The notes under the pieces: generated by a model
Database searches by the model: none
Seen by the model: the letters and a program-made list of their open reading frames with translations, nothing else
Told to the model about the DNA's origin: nothing
Program-made: the position numbers and the translations under genes
Shown here: positions 39,210 to 48,919 of the stretch, in pieces
Layout of the letters: every line of letters starts with the position of its first letter
Position numbering within the stretch: position 1 is the stretch's first letter
Origin: Clostridia bacterium
Lineage (GTDB): Bacteria; Bacillota; Clostridia; Christensenellales; Borkfalkiaceae
Reading direction: 5' to 3'
Assembly: GCA_021203845.1 (NCBI GenBank)
Contig: JAJQAK010000167.1
Location: 24,826 to 88,825, forward strand
DNA: 64,000 nt

Positions 39210-40848
39210 TCGGTGGGTCAATTGAGAAGTCCTTAAGCAACTTGGCCTGGGCTTTCGACAACGGGTTCAGTAACGTATGCCCGTTATACACGCCGGTTTT
39301 GATTCCGCTTAACACCCAACAAATCTTTTCAAGCGTATAGTTTTTGTGCAGGTGTTTTTCATCCATTATCTTGTCTATCGCACTTTCTATTATAAGGGCT
39401 AGAAAGGCACAGAATATCTTATTCTGAGAACGAACGTCTGTTCTCGCAAAAAGACGGGACAACGCTATAGAGTTCTTCATGCGGTCAAAGCCTTTCTCAA
39501 CGCGATCCTTTGCCCTATAGATGTTGATTGCTTCCTGGGGGTCATCCAGATAATTACTGACAAGCACCATACATCCACAGTATTCCAGTTCCTTCTCAAT
39601 AACGTCCTGTCTTATGTTGACGGTATATCCATTTGGATTTACGGACGATTTCCGTATAATAAGGTATCTGGCGTATTCCTCTTGATTTGCTTTTCCTTCC
39701 GGACTCGATTCGGCCTCCATTTTAAGTCTAGCAACGTACTGATACAATTCGTTTTTTTCTGTTTCCCTAATAGAGGAGTTGAAATAGACGAACGTATGCA
39801 ACTTCTGTTTTATATTCGGCCAACATCTTTCCGCATGAACTCCAAACATTCCGCCGTCTGGCGTTATGATTGTGTTCTCAACGGTCTCAATCGATTTCTT
39901 TGCTTGCAATACCAAGTTTTTGGCGTAGCTGCTTGTAAAGGGGACAGCGATTAAGAAATCATACTGCCATTTGGTTGTTTCACCCTCGGTTATGAGCATG
40001 TCGTTTATGTTTTTGGCACTGTAGAATCCCTTGTCCATTACGATTTTAGGAACCGCATTCGGCCAAAGCACGGAAAACTGTGTCAGCGTGGATGTCAGCG
40101 TTTCTACGTCTCTCAAACTTCCGGAATATGCGACCTCATATAAAGGAAGCCGTGTCTTTTCCCCCATAAGCAAGCAAACGTTTAGCTGCGGCAACTTCTC
40201 CTTGTCTCGATTATATCCATACTCAACACCTTGGGTTTGTTGCGAGTAAGACGAAATGGAGGTTATATCCAAGGCGATAAAACTTTCCTCATTGACACAC
40301 TCTACCCACCCGGTGAAGAAATCGCTTCTCTCCTCACAAGTTATGGACAACATCAACTCCGAAATACGCTGCGAGGCCATATATGATGTAGAGCCCCTCG
40401 TTATTTCCTTCAACCAATCCTCGCAATACATCATAGCATCCCCGCATACTGACATATAGCAAGCGATATTAAACAGGTTTGTCCATTTACTTGGGAACGC
40501 CTGTTGCAGGACGGGAAGCAGGCCGATTTTCTTGGCCATCTCAGTGTAGAAATAATAAGTTCCATAAGAACGGACTGAATCGAGAAGCTTTAGATCCTTC
40601 TCTGGAATCGGATCTTCTTTTATCAAGGCCTCAATCTCTTTTGCAACAGCGTCTATCACGTCAGCCGGTGCGCCGGCAGCCTCCAATTTTTCCCTCCAGT
40701 CGTCATCGTAAATCTTTTTACCCGTCACCGAATCACACTTTCCGATACGTGTTTTATTGTTTCTGGGGTTTCCATCATCATTTCTGTATGATTTTGAATA
40801 GTATATGTAGCAGTATTTCTTCTCCACATTTTGCGATGTGACTGCCAT
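39199..40848 (-). CDS. IS1634-family-like DDE transposase
   Basis: 549 aa; 'LDITSISSYSQQTQGVEYGYNRDKEKLPQLNVCLLMG', 'KIVMDKGFYSAKNI', 'RVEKGFDRMKNS'. Confidence 0.85.
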   Translation of the reverse strand: MAVTSQNVEKKYCYIYYSKSYRNDDGNPRNNKTRIGKCDSVTGKKIYDDDWREKLEAAGAPADVIDAVAKEIEALIKEDPIPEKDLKLLDSVRSYGTYYFYTEMAKKIGLLPVLQQAFPSKWTNLFNIACYMSVCGDAMMYCEDWLKEITRGSTSYMASQRISELMLSITCEERSDFFTGWVECVNEESFIALDITSISSYSQQTQGVEYGYNRDKEKLPQLNVCLLMGEKTRLPLYEVAYSGSLRDVETLTSTLTQFSVLWPNAVPKIVMDKGFYSAKNINDMLITEGETTKWQYDFLIAVPFTSSYAKNLVLQAKKSIETVENTIITPDGGMFGVHAERCWPNIKQKLHTFVYFNSSIRETEKNELYQYVARLKMEAESSPEGKANQEEYARYLIIRKSSVNPNGYTVNIRQDVIEKELEYCGCMVLVSNYLDDPQEAINIYRAKDRVEKGFDRMKNSIALSRLFARTDVRSQNKIFCAFLALIIESAIDKIMDEKHLHKNYTLEKICWVLSGIKTGVYNGHTLLNPLSKAQAKLLKDFSIDPPTVG

Positions 40849-40864
40849 AGTGGACCTCCTTGCC

Positions 40865-40895
40865 TTTGTAGGTTAAAATAATTTTAACCTACAAA
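40865..40895. promoter_or_regulatory. Perfect 31-nt palindrome upstream of the transposase gene (candidate operator or transposase-binding site)
   Basis: TTTGTAGGTTAAAAT-A-ATTTTAACCTACAAA; arms carry the TTTTAACCTACA motif of the IS termini. Confidence 0.7.
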
Positions 40896-41005
40896 AAGGG
40901 ATAAGTCAACAATATATAGCTATGTTTCACACGTAAAAAGGCTATATGTGTGGGTGTTTTAGCGTTTTGAGACATGCAAAAAAACCCTGTAGGGTAAGAT
41001 TTGGG

Positions 41006-41037
41006 CTGTAGGTTAAAAAATTTTTCGGGAGCTTAGG
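41006..41037 (-). repeat. IS right terminal inverted repeat
   Basis: Pairs with 39178-39209. Confidence 0.85.
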
Positions 41038-41550
41038 TTGGTAATCGTTTTGGCGGCCAACGATATCGAACTCACATATACACAAAAAGAGGTTACAGAT
41101 ATTTTTTATTCTGTGGCCTTGGGTGATAAAGGATATAGTGAATTGCTTGAATGGACACGAAATCATATTAGTCCAAATTAGCAAATATAATTTGCTCTTT
41201 TTTGCCGTAGCAATCACTCAAAGACTGATAGACAAATTCGATGACCTTGCCCTGCTGGACAAACATACATACAAGGAAATCATGCACATACTCAAATACG
41301 CTAAAAAGTGAGACAGGATGAGAACGGTGAATGGCTCCTCAGGAAAATCAATCCGGGTCAACTGGGGACACTGTACACTTTGGAGCTTTTGGATCGTCCC
41401 GAGCAGGTCAAGCGTAAGGTGGGGTGTCCTAAAAAATTAGGGCATATAGTTTAACGATTTGGGAAAGTTTATGTTGATTAATTGTGACAGCGTTAAAATT
41501 GTATTGCTATTTACAATACAATTTGATACAATAAAAAGTGGAGGCGAATT

Positions 41551-41850
41551 ATGAGTAATAAGGCAGCGACAATATCTGTCAGAATAGATCCGGAAATAAA
41601 AAAGGAGGCAGAGGGCATACTGGAAGAACTTGGACTCTCAATGTCCGTAGCCATAGATACATTCTGTCGGCAGATTGTGTTAACAAAGGGGTTACCGTAT
41701 AAAGTATCTCTTCCCACATTACCGTCATTAGATGAAATAACGAAGGAAGAGTTTGACGAAACAATGGCCAAATCACATCAAGAAATTTTGGATGGGAAAG
41801 GAATAGAACTTAGTGAGGCGTTCAATCAAATTCTTGAAGGATTGAAGTAA
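41551..41850 (+). CDS. RelB/DinJ-family antitoxin
   Basis: 'ATISVRIDPEIKKEAEGILEELGLSMSVAIDTFCRQIVLTKGLPY'. Confidence 0.88.
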   Translation: MSNKAATISVRIDPEIKKEAEGILEELGLSMSVAIDTFCRQIVLTKGLPYKVSLPTLPSLDEITKEEFDETMAKSHQEILDGKGIELSEAFNQILEGLK

Positions 41851-42194
41851 TGGAATATCTTGTAGTTTTATCCCCTATCGCAAAATCTCAAATTGACGAC
41901 ATAGTCAAATATATTTCTATTACAAAAAAATCACCATATACCGCAGCCGTATATGCAAAACGGCTTGAAACAGAAATATCCTACTTGGGTTCGCTTCCTA
42001 AAAGAAATCCTTTAACGGATATGGAGCCATGGAGGTCCAATGGATACAGAAGGATGGTTTATAAAAACCTTCTTGTGTATTATTGCGCAAAAGATGAAGA
42101 GAAGGTTGTTTCGGTTGAATATGTCATCAATGCGAGACGCAATCAGATTGATGCACTGGGAGATACAGAGGGATTGGATTCACCAAAAGACTAA
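41850..42194 (+). CDS. RelE/ParE-family toxin
   Basis: Overlaps the antitoxin stop; 'YLVVLSPIAKSQIDDIVKYISITKKSPYTAAVYAKRLETEI...YRRMVYKNLLVYY'. Confidence 0.88.
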   Translation: MEYLVVLSPIAKSQIDDIVKYISITKKSPYTAAVYAKRLETEISYLGSLPKRNPLTDMEPWRSNGYRRMVYKNLLVYYCAKDEEKVVSVEYVINARRNQIDALGDTEGLDSPKD

Positions 42195-42271
42195 CCTAAA
42201 GGAGTAATAAAATTAATGAGCCAGTCACTCTGTTGCGTGGATATGGCTGGTATAGCCATAGACTCGAGCGT

Positions 42272-42300
42272 TTGACTTTGATGTGGCGGGGTCGTATAAT
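42272..42300 (+). promoter_or_regulatory. Promoter of the yicC-gmk-rpoZ-priA cluster
   Basis: TTGACT-17 nt-TATAAT. Confidence 0.7.
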
Positions 42301-42335
42301 CTTATCGAGAAAACCAAGAGACAAGGAAACCGCGT

Positions 42336-43211
42336 ATGCTGAGCATGACCGGATACGGCAGAGGGGACTTCTCTTCCGACGGAATAGACATATCAGTGGA
42401 GATACGGACGGTGAACAACCGTTATTTCGACATAAACGTTAAGGGGCCCAGGCTGTTCGTCCAGTACGAGGACTCAATCCGGACCCGCATACGCGACACG
42501 TTCTCGAGAGGCCACGCCGACGTCTTCATAACCCTCTGCGATAGAAGGGCCAAGCAGGGTGCGCTGTACCTAGACGAGTCCATGGCGGACGCCTACATAA
42601 AGGCGGCGGGAAGGCTACACGAGCTTCATCCCGAGCTTCCCTACGATGTTACGGTGTTTTCCGTGCTGAGATACCCCGACATTCTTAAGACGGAGGACAC
42701 GGCGGGCGCGGACGACGAGATTCTGGCCGCGCTTTACAAAGCGACGGACGAGGCACTCGCGCGTCTCAACGAGATGAGGGTGAGAGAGGGGAGGAAGCTT
42801 GCCGAAGACATGCTCTCGCGCGTGGACGTCATAGAAGGATTCGTGAACAAGATCTGCGAAAGGGCGCCCCTCGTCACGGCGGACTACAACAAAAGGCTCA
42901 CCGAGAAGGTGAGACAGCTTCTGGAGGATACCGAGATAGACGAGGCGAGGATTCTCAACGAGACCGCCGTCTTCGCGGACAAGTGCAACATAGACGAGGA
43001 GCTCACGAGACTCAAGTCCCACATAGAGCAGTTCCGCGAAATCTGCAAAGGCGAGAAGGTCGGCAAACAGCTCGACTTTCTTATCCAGGAGTTCAACAGG
43101 GAGAGCAACACGATCTGTTCCAAGAGCAACGACATTGAGGTCACGAGACTGGGACTTCTGCTCAAGAACGAGATAGAGAAGATAAGGGAACAGGTTCAGA
43201 ACGTCGAATGA
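42336..43211 (+). CDS. yicC: YicC/YloC-family endoribonuclease
   Basis: 'SMTGYGRGDFSSDGIDISVEIRTVNNRYFDINVKGPR', C-terminus 'NRESNTICSKSNDIEVTRLGLLLKNEIEKIREQVQN'. Confidence 0.95.
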   Translation: MLSMTGYGRGDFSSDGIDISVEIRTVNNRYFDINVKGPRLFVQYEDSIRTRIRDTFSRGHADVFITLCDRRAKQGALYLDESMADAYIKAAGRLHELHPELPYDVTVFSVLRYPDILKTEDTAGADDEILAALYKATDEALARLNEMRVREGRKLAEDMLSRVDVIEGFVNKICERAPLVTADYNKRLTEKVRQLLEDTEIDEARILNETAVFADKCNIDEELTRLKSHIEQFREICKGEKVGKQLDFLIQEFNRESNTICSKSNDIEVTRLGLLLKNEIEKIREQVQNVE

Positions 43212-43780
43212 TGGCCAACTTGCTTGTCGTGATATCCGGTCCCGCGGGAGTCGGGAAGGGTACGATAGTTAAGGAAATAATAAGGGGCGACTCCTCGAGA
43301 TCGCTCAGCGTATCGTGCACGACGAGAAGTCCGAGGGAAGGGGAAGAGGAAGGCGTGAGCTACTTCTTCACGACCAAGGAGAAGTTTTCCGAGACGGCAG
43401 AGGCCGGCGGGTTTTTGGAATACAGCGAACACTTCGGAAACTTCTACGGTACGCCGAGGGCGTTCGTCGAGGAAAGGCTCAAGACCGGGGACGTCATTCT
43501 GGAGATAGACGTGAACGGGGCTCTGCAGATAAAGGCGGCGTATCCCGACGCACTCCTCATAATGATAGTCCCTCCGAGCATAGACGTGCTTAAGGAGAGG
43601 ATACTCGGGAGGAAGAACGACGCGGGATTCAATCTGGAGGACAGGCTCAGCCGCGTGGACTTCGAGCTTTCGCAAAGAGACAAATACGATGCGACCGTGA
43701 TAAACGACGATTTAACGGTTGCGGTGAACGAAGTTTTGAGTATAATAGAAGACAAAAAGAAGGAGATGGAACATGATTAA
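43208..43780 (+). CDS. gmk: Guanylate kinase
   Basis: 'VVISGPAGVGKGTIVKEI', 'SVSCTTRSPREGEEEGVSYFF'. Confidence 0.96.
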   Translation: MMANLLVVISGPAGVGKGTIVKEIIRGDSSRSLSVSCTTRSPREGEEEGVSYFFTTKEKFSETAEAGGFLEYSEHFGNFYGTPRAFVEERLKTGDVILEIDVNGALQIKAAYPDALLIMIVPPSIDVLKERILGRKNDAGFNLEDRLSRVDFELSQRDKYDATVINDDLTVAVNEVLSIIEDKKKEMEHD

Positions 43781-43985
43781 CAAGCCCCCCGTAGACGAGA
43801 TGATAAACAAACTGAGCGATGACGGAGAACCCGTGTCGCGCTACGCCCTCTGCGTAATCGCGGCCAAGAGAGCGCGTCAGATAATGGACAGAAGCTATCA
43901 GAGAGAGGCGACGGGGAGCGTGAAAGAGCTCACCCAGGCCTGCGAAGAGATTGCCGAAGGAAAGATAAAGGCAGTAAAAGACTAA
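43773..43985 (+). CDS. rpoZ: RNA polymerase omega subunit
   Basis: 'SRYALCVIAAKRARQIMD'; position after gmk. Confidence 0.9.
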   Translation: MINKPPVDEMINKLSDDGEPVSRYALCVIAAKRARQIMDRSYQREATGSVKELTQACEEIAEGKIKAVKD

Positions 43986-44055
43986 AATTCAGAGAAGTTT
44001 TGCAGCCGCAGAAGAATAGAGAGAAATTGCGCACTTTTGCATATGCATTGCGAAG

Positions 44056-46251
44056 GTGCCGTTTTATTTGAAAGGTGTCATATTGTACGCGCATGTGATC
44101 GTTGACATAGCCAATTCCCAGACGGACAGGATATACGACTATTCCTGCCCGGACACGCTCGTACCCGGCTCTCGGGTAAAGGTGCCGTTCAACGGAAGAA
44201 TAGTGGAGGGCTTCGTCACGGGCGTCGCCGACGACACCGAATATCCCAAGGAGAAGGTGAAGGCCGTCTTTTCCGTGTACGACGAGCTCCCGGCTCTCGT
44301 GCCGGAGTGCTTCTCGCTCATGGAGTACATCTCCAAAAGGTACCGCGTGCCGTACGCACTGGCACTCCGACTCTTTCTCCCTTCCGAAATGAGGAGAGGG
44401 AGCGTGAGGGAGAAGACCGTGTCGTACCTGTCCGTGGAGGCGGAGCTTCCTGAAGGGAAAGGAACCGAGCTGCAGAGAAAGACCATGGATTTTGTCCGCG
44501 AAAGGGGCGAGGCCGCCGCCACCGAGGTGTACGGAGTGTCCAGTTCCAATGTTGTGAGAAACCTCATAAAAGGCGGATACCTTCGCAGGTTCGACAAAAA
44601 GGTGGAGCGCACCCCCATGAAGGGAAACGCGGGGGAGACCGCCGCGAAGGTGCTCACTCCCGCACAGGTCGCGGCCTTAAAATCCATGGACGAGTGCCCG
44701 CAGACAGTGACGCTCATTCACGGCGTCACGGGGAGCGGGAAGACTGAGATATATCTCAATCGCATCGCCAAGGTCGTGGAGGAGGGGAAGACCGCGATAT
44801 TCCTGGTCCCGGAGATCTCCCTCACGCCGCAGATGCTCGCGCAGTTCAGACAGAGGTTCGGCGACAGGGCGGCGATAATACACAGCGGCTTATCCTCCGG
44901 GGAGAGGTTCGATGAGTGGTGGCGGCTCCGCACCGGTGCCGCGACGATAGCGATAGGCGCGAGAAGCGCGATATTCGCCCCGTTGCAGAACATCGGCGCG
45001 ATAATAATAGACGAAGAGCACGACTCATCGTATTTCAGCGAGACGGCGCCGAGATATTCCACGCTCGACATCGCAAAAAGGCGCGCCGAGTACAACGGAT
45101 GCAAGCTTGTCCTCGGCAGCGCGACGCCGTCCATAGAGACGTACATAGAGGCGGACGAGGGGAGATACAACCTCATAAAGCTTCCGGAGCGCATAAACGG
45201 GAGACCCATGCCGGACATTTACACCGCGGACATGAAGCGGGAGGCACAGAGGGGGAACTTCTCGGGATTTTCGACCCTTCTAAAGGACGAGCTCGCGGAG
45301 ACGCTGAAAAACGGCCGGCAGGCGATGCTCTTCATGAACAGACGCGGCTTCTCTTCCTCCGTCACTTGCATGGAGTGCGGGTACGTCGCGAGATGCGAGC
45401 AGTGCGACGTGTCCCTCACGTATCACAAGGAGGACAACTGTCTAAAGTGCCACTACTGCGGAGCCACGTACCGCATGCTTACCTCCTGCCCCACGTGCGG
45501 AAGCGTGCATCTCAAATACGGCGGCACGGGGACGCAGAGGATAACTTTCGAGCTCAAAAACATGTTCCCCGAGGCGAGGGTCATAAGGATGGACTACGAC
45601 ACTGTCTCGGGAAAGGACGGACACTACAACATACTCAAAAAATTCGCGAACCGCGAGGCCGACATCCTCGTGGGAACGCAGATGATAGCGAAGGGCCACG
45701 ATTTCCCCGCCGTGACGCTTGTGGGCGTCATGGACGCGGACATGAGTCTCCACTTCACGGACTTTAGGGCGGGGGAGAGGACTTTCCAGCTCATAACCCA
45801 GGTCGCGGGGAGAAGCGGCAGGGCCGACGACAGGGGCAAGGTCATAGTCCAAAGCTACTGCCCCGAGAACTACATTCTCCGATACGTCGTCGCATACGAC
45901 TACAAGGGGTTTTTCGAGAACGAGAAGGCGGTGAGAAAGATTTCTCTGTATCCCCCGTACGCGCAGATAGTTCGCATAATGGTGACGGGCGAGGACAACG
46001 ACGCGGCGCTGGAGGCCCTCAAAAACGTCTTCTTCGCGGTCCAGGCGCTCAGGGACGAAAACCCGGACGACTTCATCTTCTTCAACAGAATGCATTCCCC
46101 TGTGAAAAAGATTGAGGGAAAATACAGATATCAGGTGCTTTGCCGTCTCAGGGACGACAGACTTTTCGACAGGATATACGAGATAGCGGGAAAATACGGG
46201 ACGCCGAAAACGCTCGTCTACGTTGAAGAGAACCCTTCCAACCTGTCATAA
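44056..46251 (+). CDS. priA: Primosomal protein N' (replication restart helicase PriA)
   Basis: 'LIHGVTGSGKTEIYL', 'IIIDEEHDSSY', Cys-rich zinc region; exact start uncertain. Confidence 0.96.
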   Translation: MPFYLKGVILYAHVIVDIANSQTDRIYDYSCPDTLVPGSRVKVPFNGRIVEGFVTGVADDTEYPKEKVKAVFSVYDELPALVPECFSLMEYISKRYRVPYALALRLFLPSEMRRGSVREKTVSYLSVEAELPEGKGTELQRKTMDFVRERGEAAATEVYGVSSSNVVRNLIKGGYLRRFDKKVERTPMKGNAGETAAKVLTPAQVAALKSMDECPQTVTLIHGVTGSGKTEIYLNRIAKVVEEGKTAIFLVPEISLTPQMLAQFRQRFGDRAAIIHSGLSSGERFDEWWRLRTGAATIAIGARSAIFAPLQNIGAIIIDEEHDSSYFSETAPRYSTLDIAKRRAEYNGCKLVLGSATPSIETYIEADEGRYNLIKLPERINGRPMPDIYTADMKREAQRGNFSGFSTLLKDELAETLKNGRQAMLFMNRRGFSSSVTCMECGYVARCEQCDVSLTYHKEDNCLKCHYCGATYRMLTSCPTCGSVHLKYGGTGTQRITFELKNMFPEARVIRMDYDTVSGKDGHYNILKKFANREADILVGTQMIAKGHDFPAVTLVGVMDADMSLHFTDFRAGERTFQLITQVAGRSGRADDRGKVIVQSYCPENYILRYVVAYDYKGFFENEKAVRKISLYPPYAQIVRIMVTGEDNDAALEALKNVFFAVQALRDENPDDFIFFNRMHSPVKKIEGKYRYQVLCRLRDDRLFDRIYEIAGKYGTPKTLVYVEENPSNLS

Positions 46252-46285
46252 ATTCAAACGGACGCACATGCGTCATGGAGTCGGT

Positions 46286-46756
46286 ATGGCTGTAAAACCT
46301 GTTGTGCAGACGGGGGACGAGGTCCTTCGTCAGAAATGTAAGGCGGTGACGAAGTTTGACGCGTCGCTCGAGGCTCTTCTCAGGGACCTCAAGGACACGG
46401 TCAAGGCGGAGAACGGGGCGGGGCTCGCGGCCCCGCAGATAGGAGTGACGCTCCGCGTGTGCGTCGTGGACGTGGACGAGGGTTTCTACGAGTTCGTGAA
46501 CCCCGTCATCGTGCACGCCAAAGGAGAGCAGACCGGAGCGGAAGGGTGTCTGTCCGTCCGTGGCAAGCAGGGCACGGTCACGCGCCCGCAGAAGGTCAAG
46601 GTGGAGTTTCGGGACAGGCACGGGAGAAAGCACGTCGTCACGGCGGAAGGGTTCTTCGCGAGGGCTTGCTGCCACGAGATAGACCATCTGGACGGGATTC
46701 TGTACACCGACATCGCGACGGACGTGTACGACCTCAAGGACGAGGGCGAGGAATGA
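46286..46756 (+). CDS. def: Peptide deformylase
   Basis: 'GAGLAAPQIGV', 'EGCLSV', 'CCHEIDHLDGIL'. Confidence 0.96.
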   Translation: MAVKPVVQTGDEVLRQKCKAVTKFDASLEALLRDLKDTVKAENGAGLAAPQIGVTLRVCVVDVDEGFYEFVNPVIVHAKGEQTGAEGCLSVRGKQGTVTRPQKVKVEFRDRHGRKHVVTAEGFFARACCHEIDHLDGILYTDIATDVYDLKDEGEE

Positions 46757-47676
46757 GAATAATTTACGCCGGGACCCCGGAATACGCGGTGAAGCCTCTG
46801 GAGGCTCTTCGGGGGGCAGGATACGAGATAGCGGCGGTCGTGACGGCCCCGGACAAGCCGCAGGGCAGGCGTGGGATTGTGACTCCCCCGCCCGTAAAAC
46901 TTTGCGCGGAAAGGTTCGGCCTTCCCGTGAGACAGTATGAAAAAATAAGTGATAATGTGGACGACCTCAAAGCCTTCGGCGCGGACCTCATGGTGACGTG
47001 CGCGTACGGACAGATCTTAAGCGACGAAGTGCTCTCCGCATTTCCAAAAGGGGTGTGGAACCTCCACGCTTCGCTCCTTCCGAAGTTCAGGGGCGCGTCC
47101 CCGATACAGTCCGCCATTTTAGCGGGCGAGGAGTATACCGGCGTCACCGTCATGAAAACGGAAAGGGAGCTCGACGCGGGCGACATACTTCTCGTGAAGC
47201 GCTGCGAGGTCGGCGACAAAACGTACGGAGAGCTGGAGGATGAGCTTTCAGAGCTCTCCGCGCTCGCCGTGATAGAGGCCATGTTCTTCATAGAGGTGGG
47301 AGTGCCGCAGCTTCTTTTGCAGGACAAGGCGAAGGCTACGTTTTGCAAAAAAATTCAGAAGAGCGATGCGAGGCTTGATTTCTCCCTTTCCGCGAAAAGC
47401 CTTTGCCGACTCGTCAACGCGATGAATCCCGCGCCTCTCGCGTACTGCAAGGCGGGCGGAAGCGTGATGAACGTCTACAGGGCGGAAGAGTGCGTCTGCG
47501 ATGAGGACGTCGTGCCCGGGACGGTCGTCAAGGCGGACAGAAAAGAAGGTATAGTCGTGAAATGCGGCGAGGGTGGCATAAAGATTCTGACCGCCCAGAT
47601 GTCCGGCGGGAAACCCCTTCCCGCGAAAGACCTCGTGAACGGCAGAAAAATAGCCGCGGGTGACAGACTTGACTAA
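46753..47676 (+). CDS. fmt: Methionyl-tRNA formyltransferase
   Basis: 'RIIYAGTPEYAV', 'VTAPDKPQGR', 'NLHASLLPKFRGASPIQ'. Confidence 0.97.
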   Translation: MRIIYAGTPEYAVKPLEALRGAGYEIAAVVTAPDKPQGRRGIVTPPPVKLCAERFGLPVRQYEKISDNVDDLKAFGADLMVTCAYGQILSDEVLSAFPKGVWNLHASLLPKFRGASPIQSAILAGEEYTGVTVMKTERELDAGDILLVKRCEVGDKTYGELEDELSELSALAVIEAMFFIEVGVPQLLLQDKAKATFCKKIQKSDARLDFSLSAKSLCRLVNAMNPAPLAYCKAGGSVMNVYRAEECVCDEDVVPGTVVKADRKEGIVVKCGEGGIKILTAQMSGGKPLPAKDLVNGRKIAAGDRLD

Positions 47677-48919
47677 TCCTCTCGTGGACCCGTATCTCGT
47701 GCTCAGCAAGGTGTATTCCGGCGGAAAATACCTCAAGCAGGCCCTGAGCGAAACGCAGGTGGACCCGCAGGGCAGGGCGAGGACCGCCAGAATCTGCTAC
47801 GGCACGGTGGAAAAGAGTATATACCTCGACTACGTGATAGACTTCAACGTCGAGAAAAGCCCCAAAAAGCCCGTGAGGCTTGTTTTGAAGATAGCTTTGT
47901 ACATGCTCGAGTTCATGGGCAAGCACGACTACATGGTCGTGAACGGCGCCGTGGAGCTCGTGAAAAAGACCGGCAAAGGCGGCGCGGCTGGGTTCGTGAA
48001 CGCGTTTTTGCGCTCCTATAAGATCCCCGACATGCCGAAAGATCCGGACGAGAGACTTTCTTTGGAGACGAGCGCGCCGCTTTGGCTCGCGAAGAGAATG
48101 AGGGAAGTTTACGGCGAAAGGGCGGAAGGCATTTTAAACGCGAAGTCTTTGGGCCTTTGCGTGCGGTTCGAGGTGGCCGCGGAAGAGTATCTTTCCCGTG
48201 AGCACATCGAAACGCCCTTCGAGGGTGTGTACATATATCCCAATTTTGTGAGAGATGAGAAGTTTTTCGACGGATTTTACACGTTTCAGTCTGTGGGTTC
48301 CGTCGCGATATGCGACATCGTGTCCCCGTGCGAAAGTCTTCTGGACGCGTGCGCGGCCCCGGGCGGCAAGAGCGTCCTTTTATCCAAAAAGTGCGCCTTT
48401 GTCGTTGCGCAGGACGTGTATCCCCACAGGGTCGAGCTCATAAAGTCATACGTGGGGAGGATGCGAGCCGAAAACGTTGAGCCCGTGTGTGCCGACGCCA
48501 CGGTTTTCAACGCCGGGTGGGCGGAAAAGTTCGACGCGGTGCTCTGCGACGTGCCGTGCACCGGCACGGGGGTCATATCTGAAAACCCCGACATAAAGAT
48601 TTTCCGTAAAGAGGAGGACGTCGAAAGCATAGTCGCGGTCCAAAAAATGATTATCGGAAACTGCGCGAAATACGTGAAGCCGGGCGGAGCCCTTTATTAT
48701 TCCACATGCTCGTGCCTTCCCGAGGAGGGCGACGGCGTCGTGGGAGAGTTTCTGAGGACAACCCCCGGGTTTGTTGCCGAAAAGATTTCGTCACCGCTCG
48801 TAAGCGAGAGGACGAAATACGGGCTGCAGTTTTTGCCGGACATATCCCTCGGTGCGGGGTTCTACGTCGCGAAACTTGTGAAAAGACATGAAGAAGATAT
48901 TGCAGGATCTGAACTTTGA
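47660..48919 (+). CDS. rsmB: 16S rRNA (cytosine-C5) methyltransferase RsmB
   Basis: NusB-like N-terminus; 'LLDACAAPGGKSVLLS', 'LCDVPCTGTGVI', 'YYSTCSCLPEEGD'. Confidence 0.94.
   Translation: MTDLTNPLVDPYLVLSKVYSGGKYLKQALSETQVDPQGRARTARICYGTVEKSIYLDYVIDFNVEKSPKKPVRLVLKIALYMLEFMGKHDYMVVNGAVELVKKTGKGGAAGFVNAFLRSYKIPDMPKDPDERLSLETSAPLWLAKRMREVYGERAEGILNAKSLGLCVRFEVAAEEYLSREHIETPFEGVYIYPNFVRDEKFFDGFYTFQSVGSVAICDIVSPCESLLDACAAPGGKSVLLSKKCAFVVAQDVYPHRVELIKSYVGRMRAENVEPVCADATVFNAGWAEKFDAVLCDVPCTGTGVISENPDIKIFRKEEDVESIVAVQKMIIGNCAKYVKPGGALYYSTCSCLPEEGDGVVGEFLRTTPGFVAEKISSPLVSERTKYGLQFLPDISLGAGFYVAKLVKRHEEDIAGSEL

Larger units (their letters stand above)
39178..41037 (-). mobile_element. IS1634-like insertion sequence, 1860 bp, with 32-bp imperfect IRs and 7-bp TSD (TTGGTAA)
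   Basis: IRL CCTAAATTCCCGCTCATTTTTTTAACCTACAG vs IRR (rc) CCTAAGCTCCCGAAAAATTTTTTAACCTACAG (26/32); TSD 39171-39177 and 41038-41044. Confidence 0.88.
38933..41179 (+). pseudogene. Doc/Fic-family (death-on-curing) toxin gene, frameshifted and split by the IS element
   Basis: 5' part 'VIWVEKGQIVSMHSELIEIFGGIDGVRDERFLDSALEAPFLTFNE' then shifted frame 'ELFPSIIEKAARLAYGLTYFHPFIDGNKRIGKHAL' (HPFxDGNKRxG), and after the IS 'VIVLAANDIELTYTQKEVTDIFYSVALGDKGYSELLEWTRNHISPN*'. Confidence 0.9.

Noticed and set aside
41180-41450. Possible coding remnants after doc ('FAVAITQRLIDKFDDLALLDKHTYKEIMHILKYAKK' and 'DENGEWLLRKINPGQLGTLYTLELLDRPEQVKRKVGCPKKLGHIV')
   Set aside because: Protein-like but no family recognised and no complete ORF; cannot be supported without a search.
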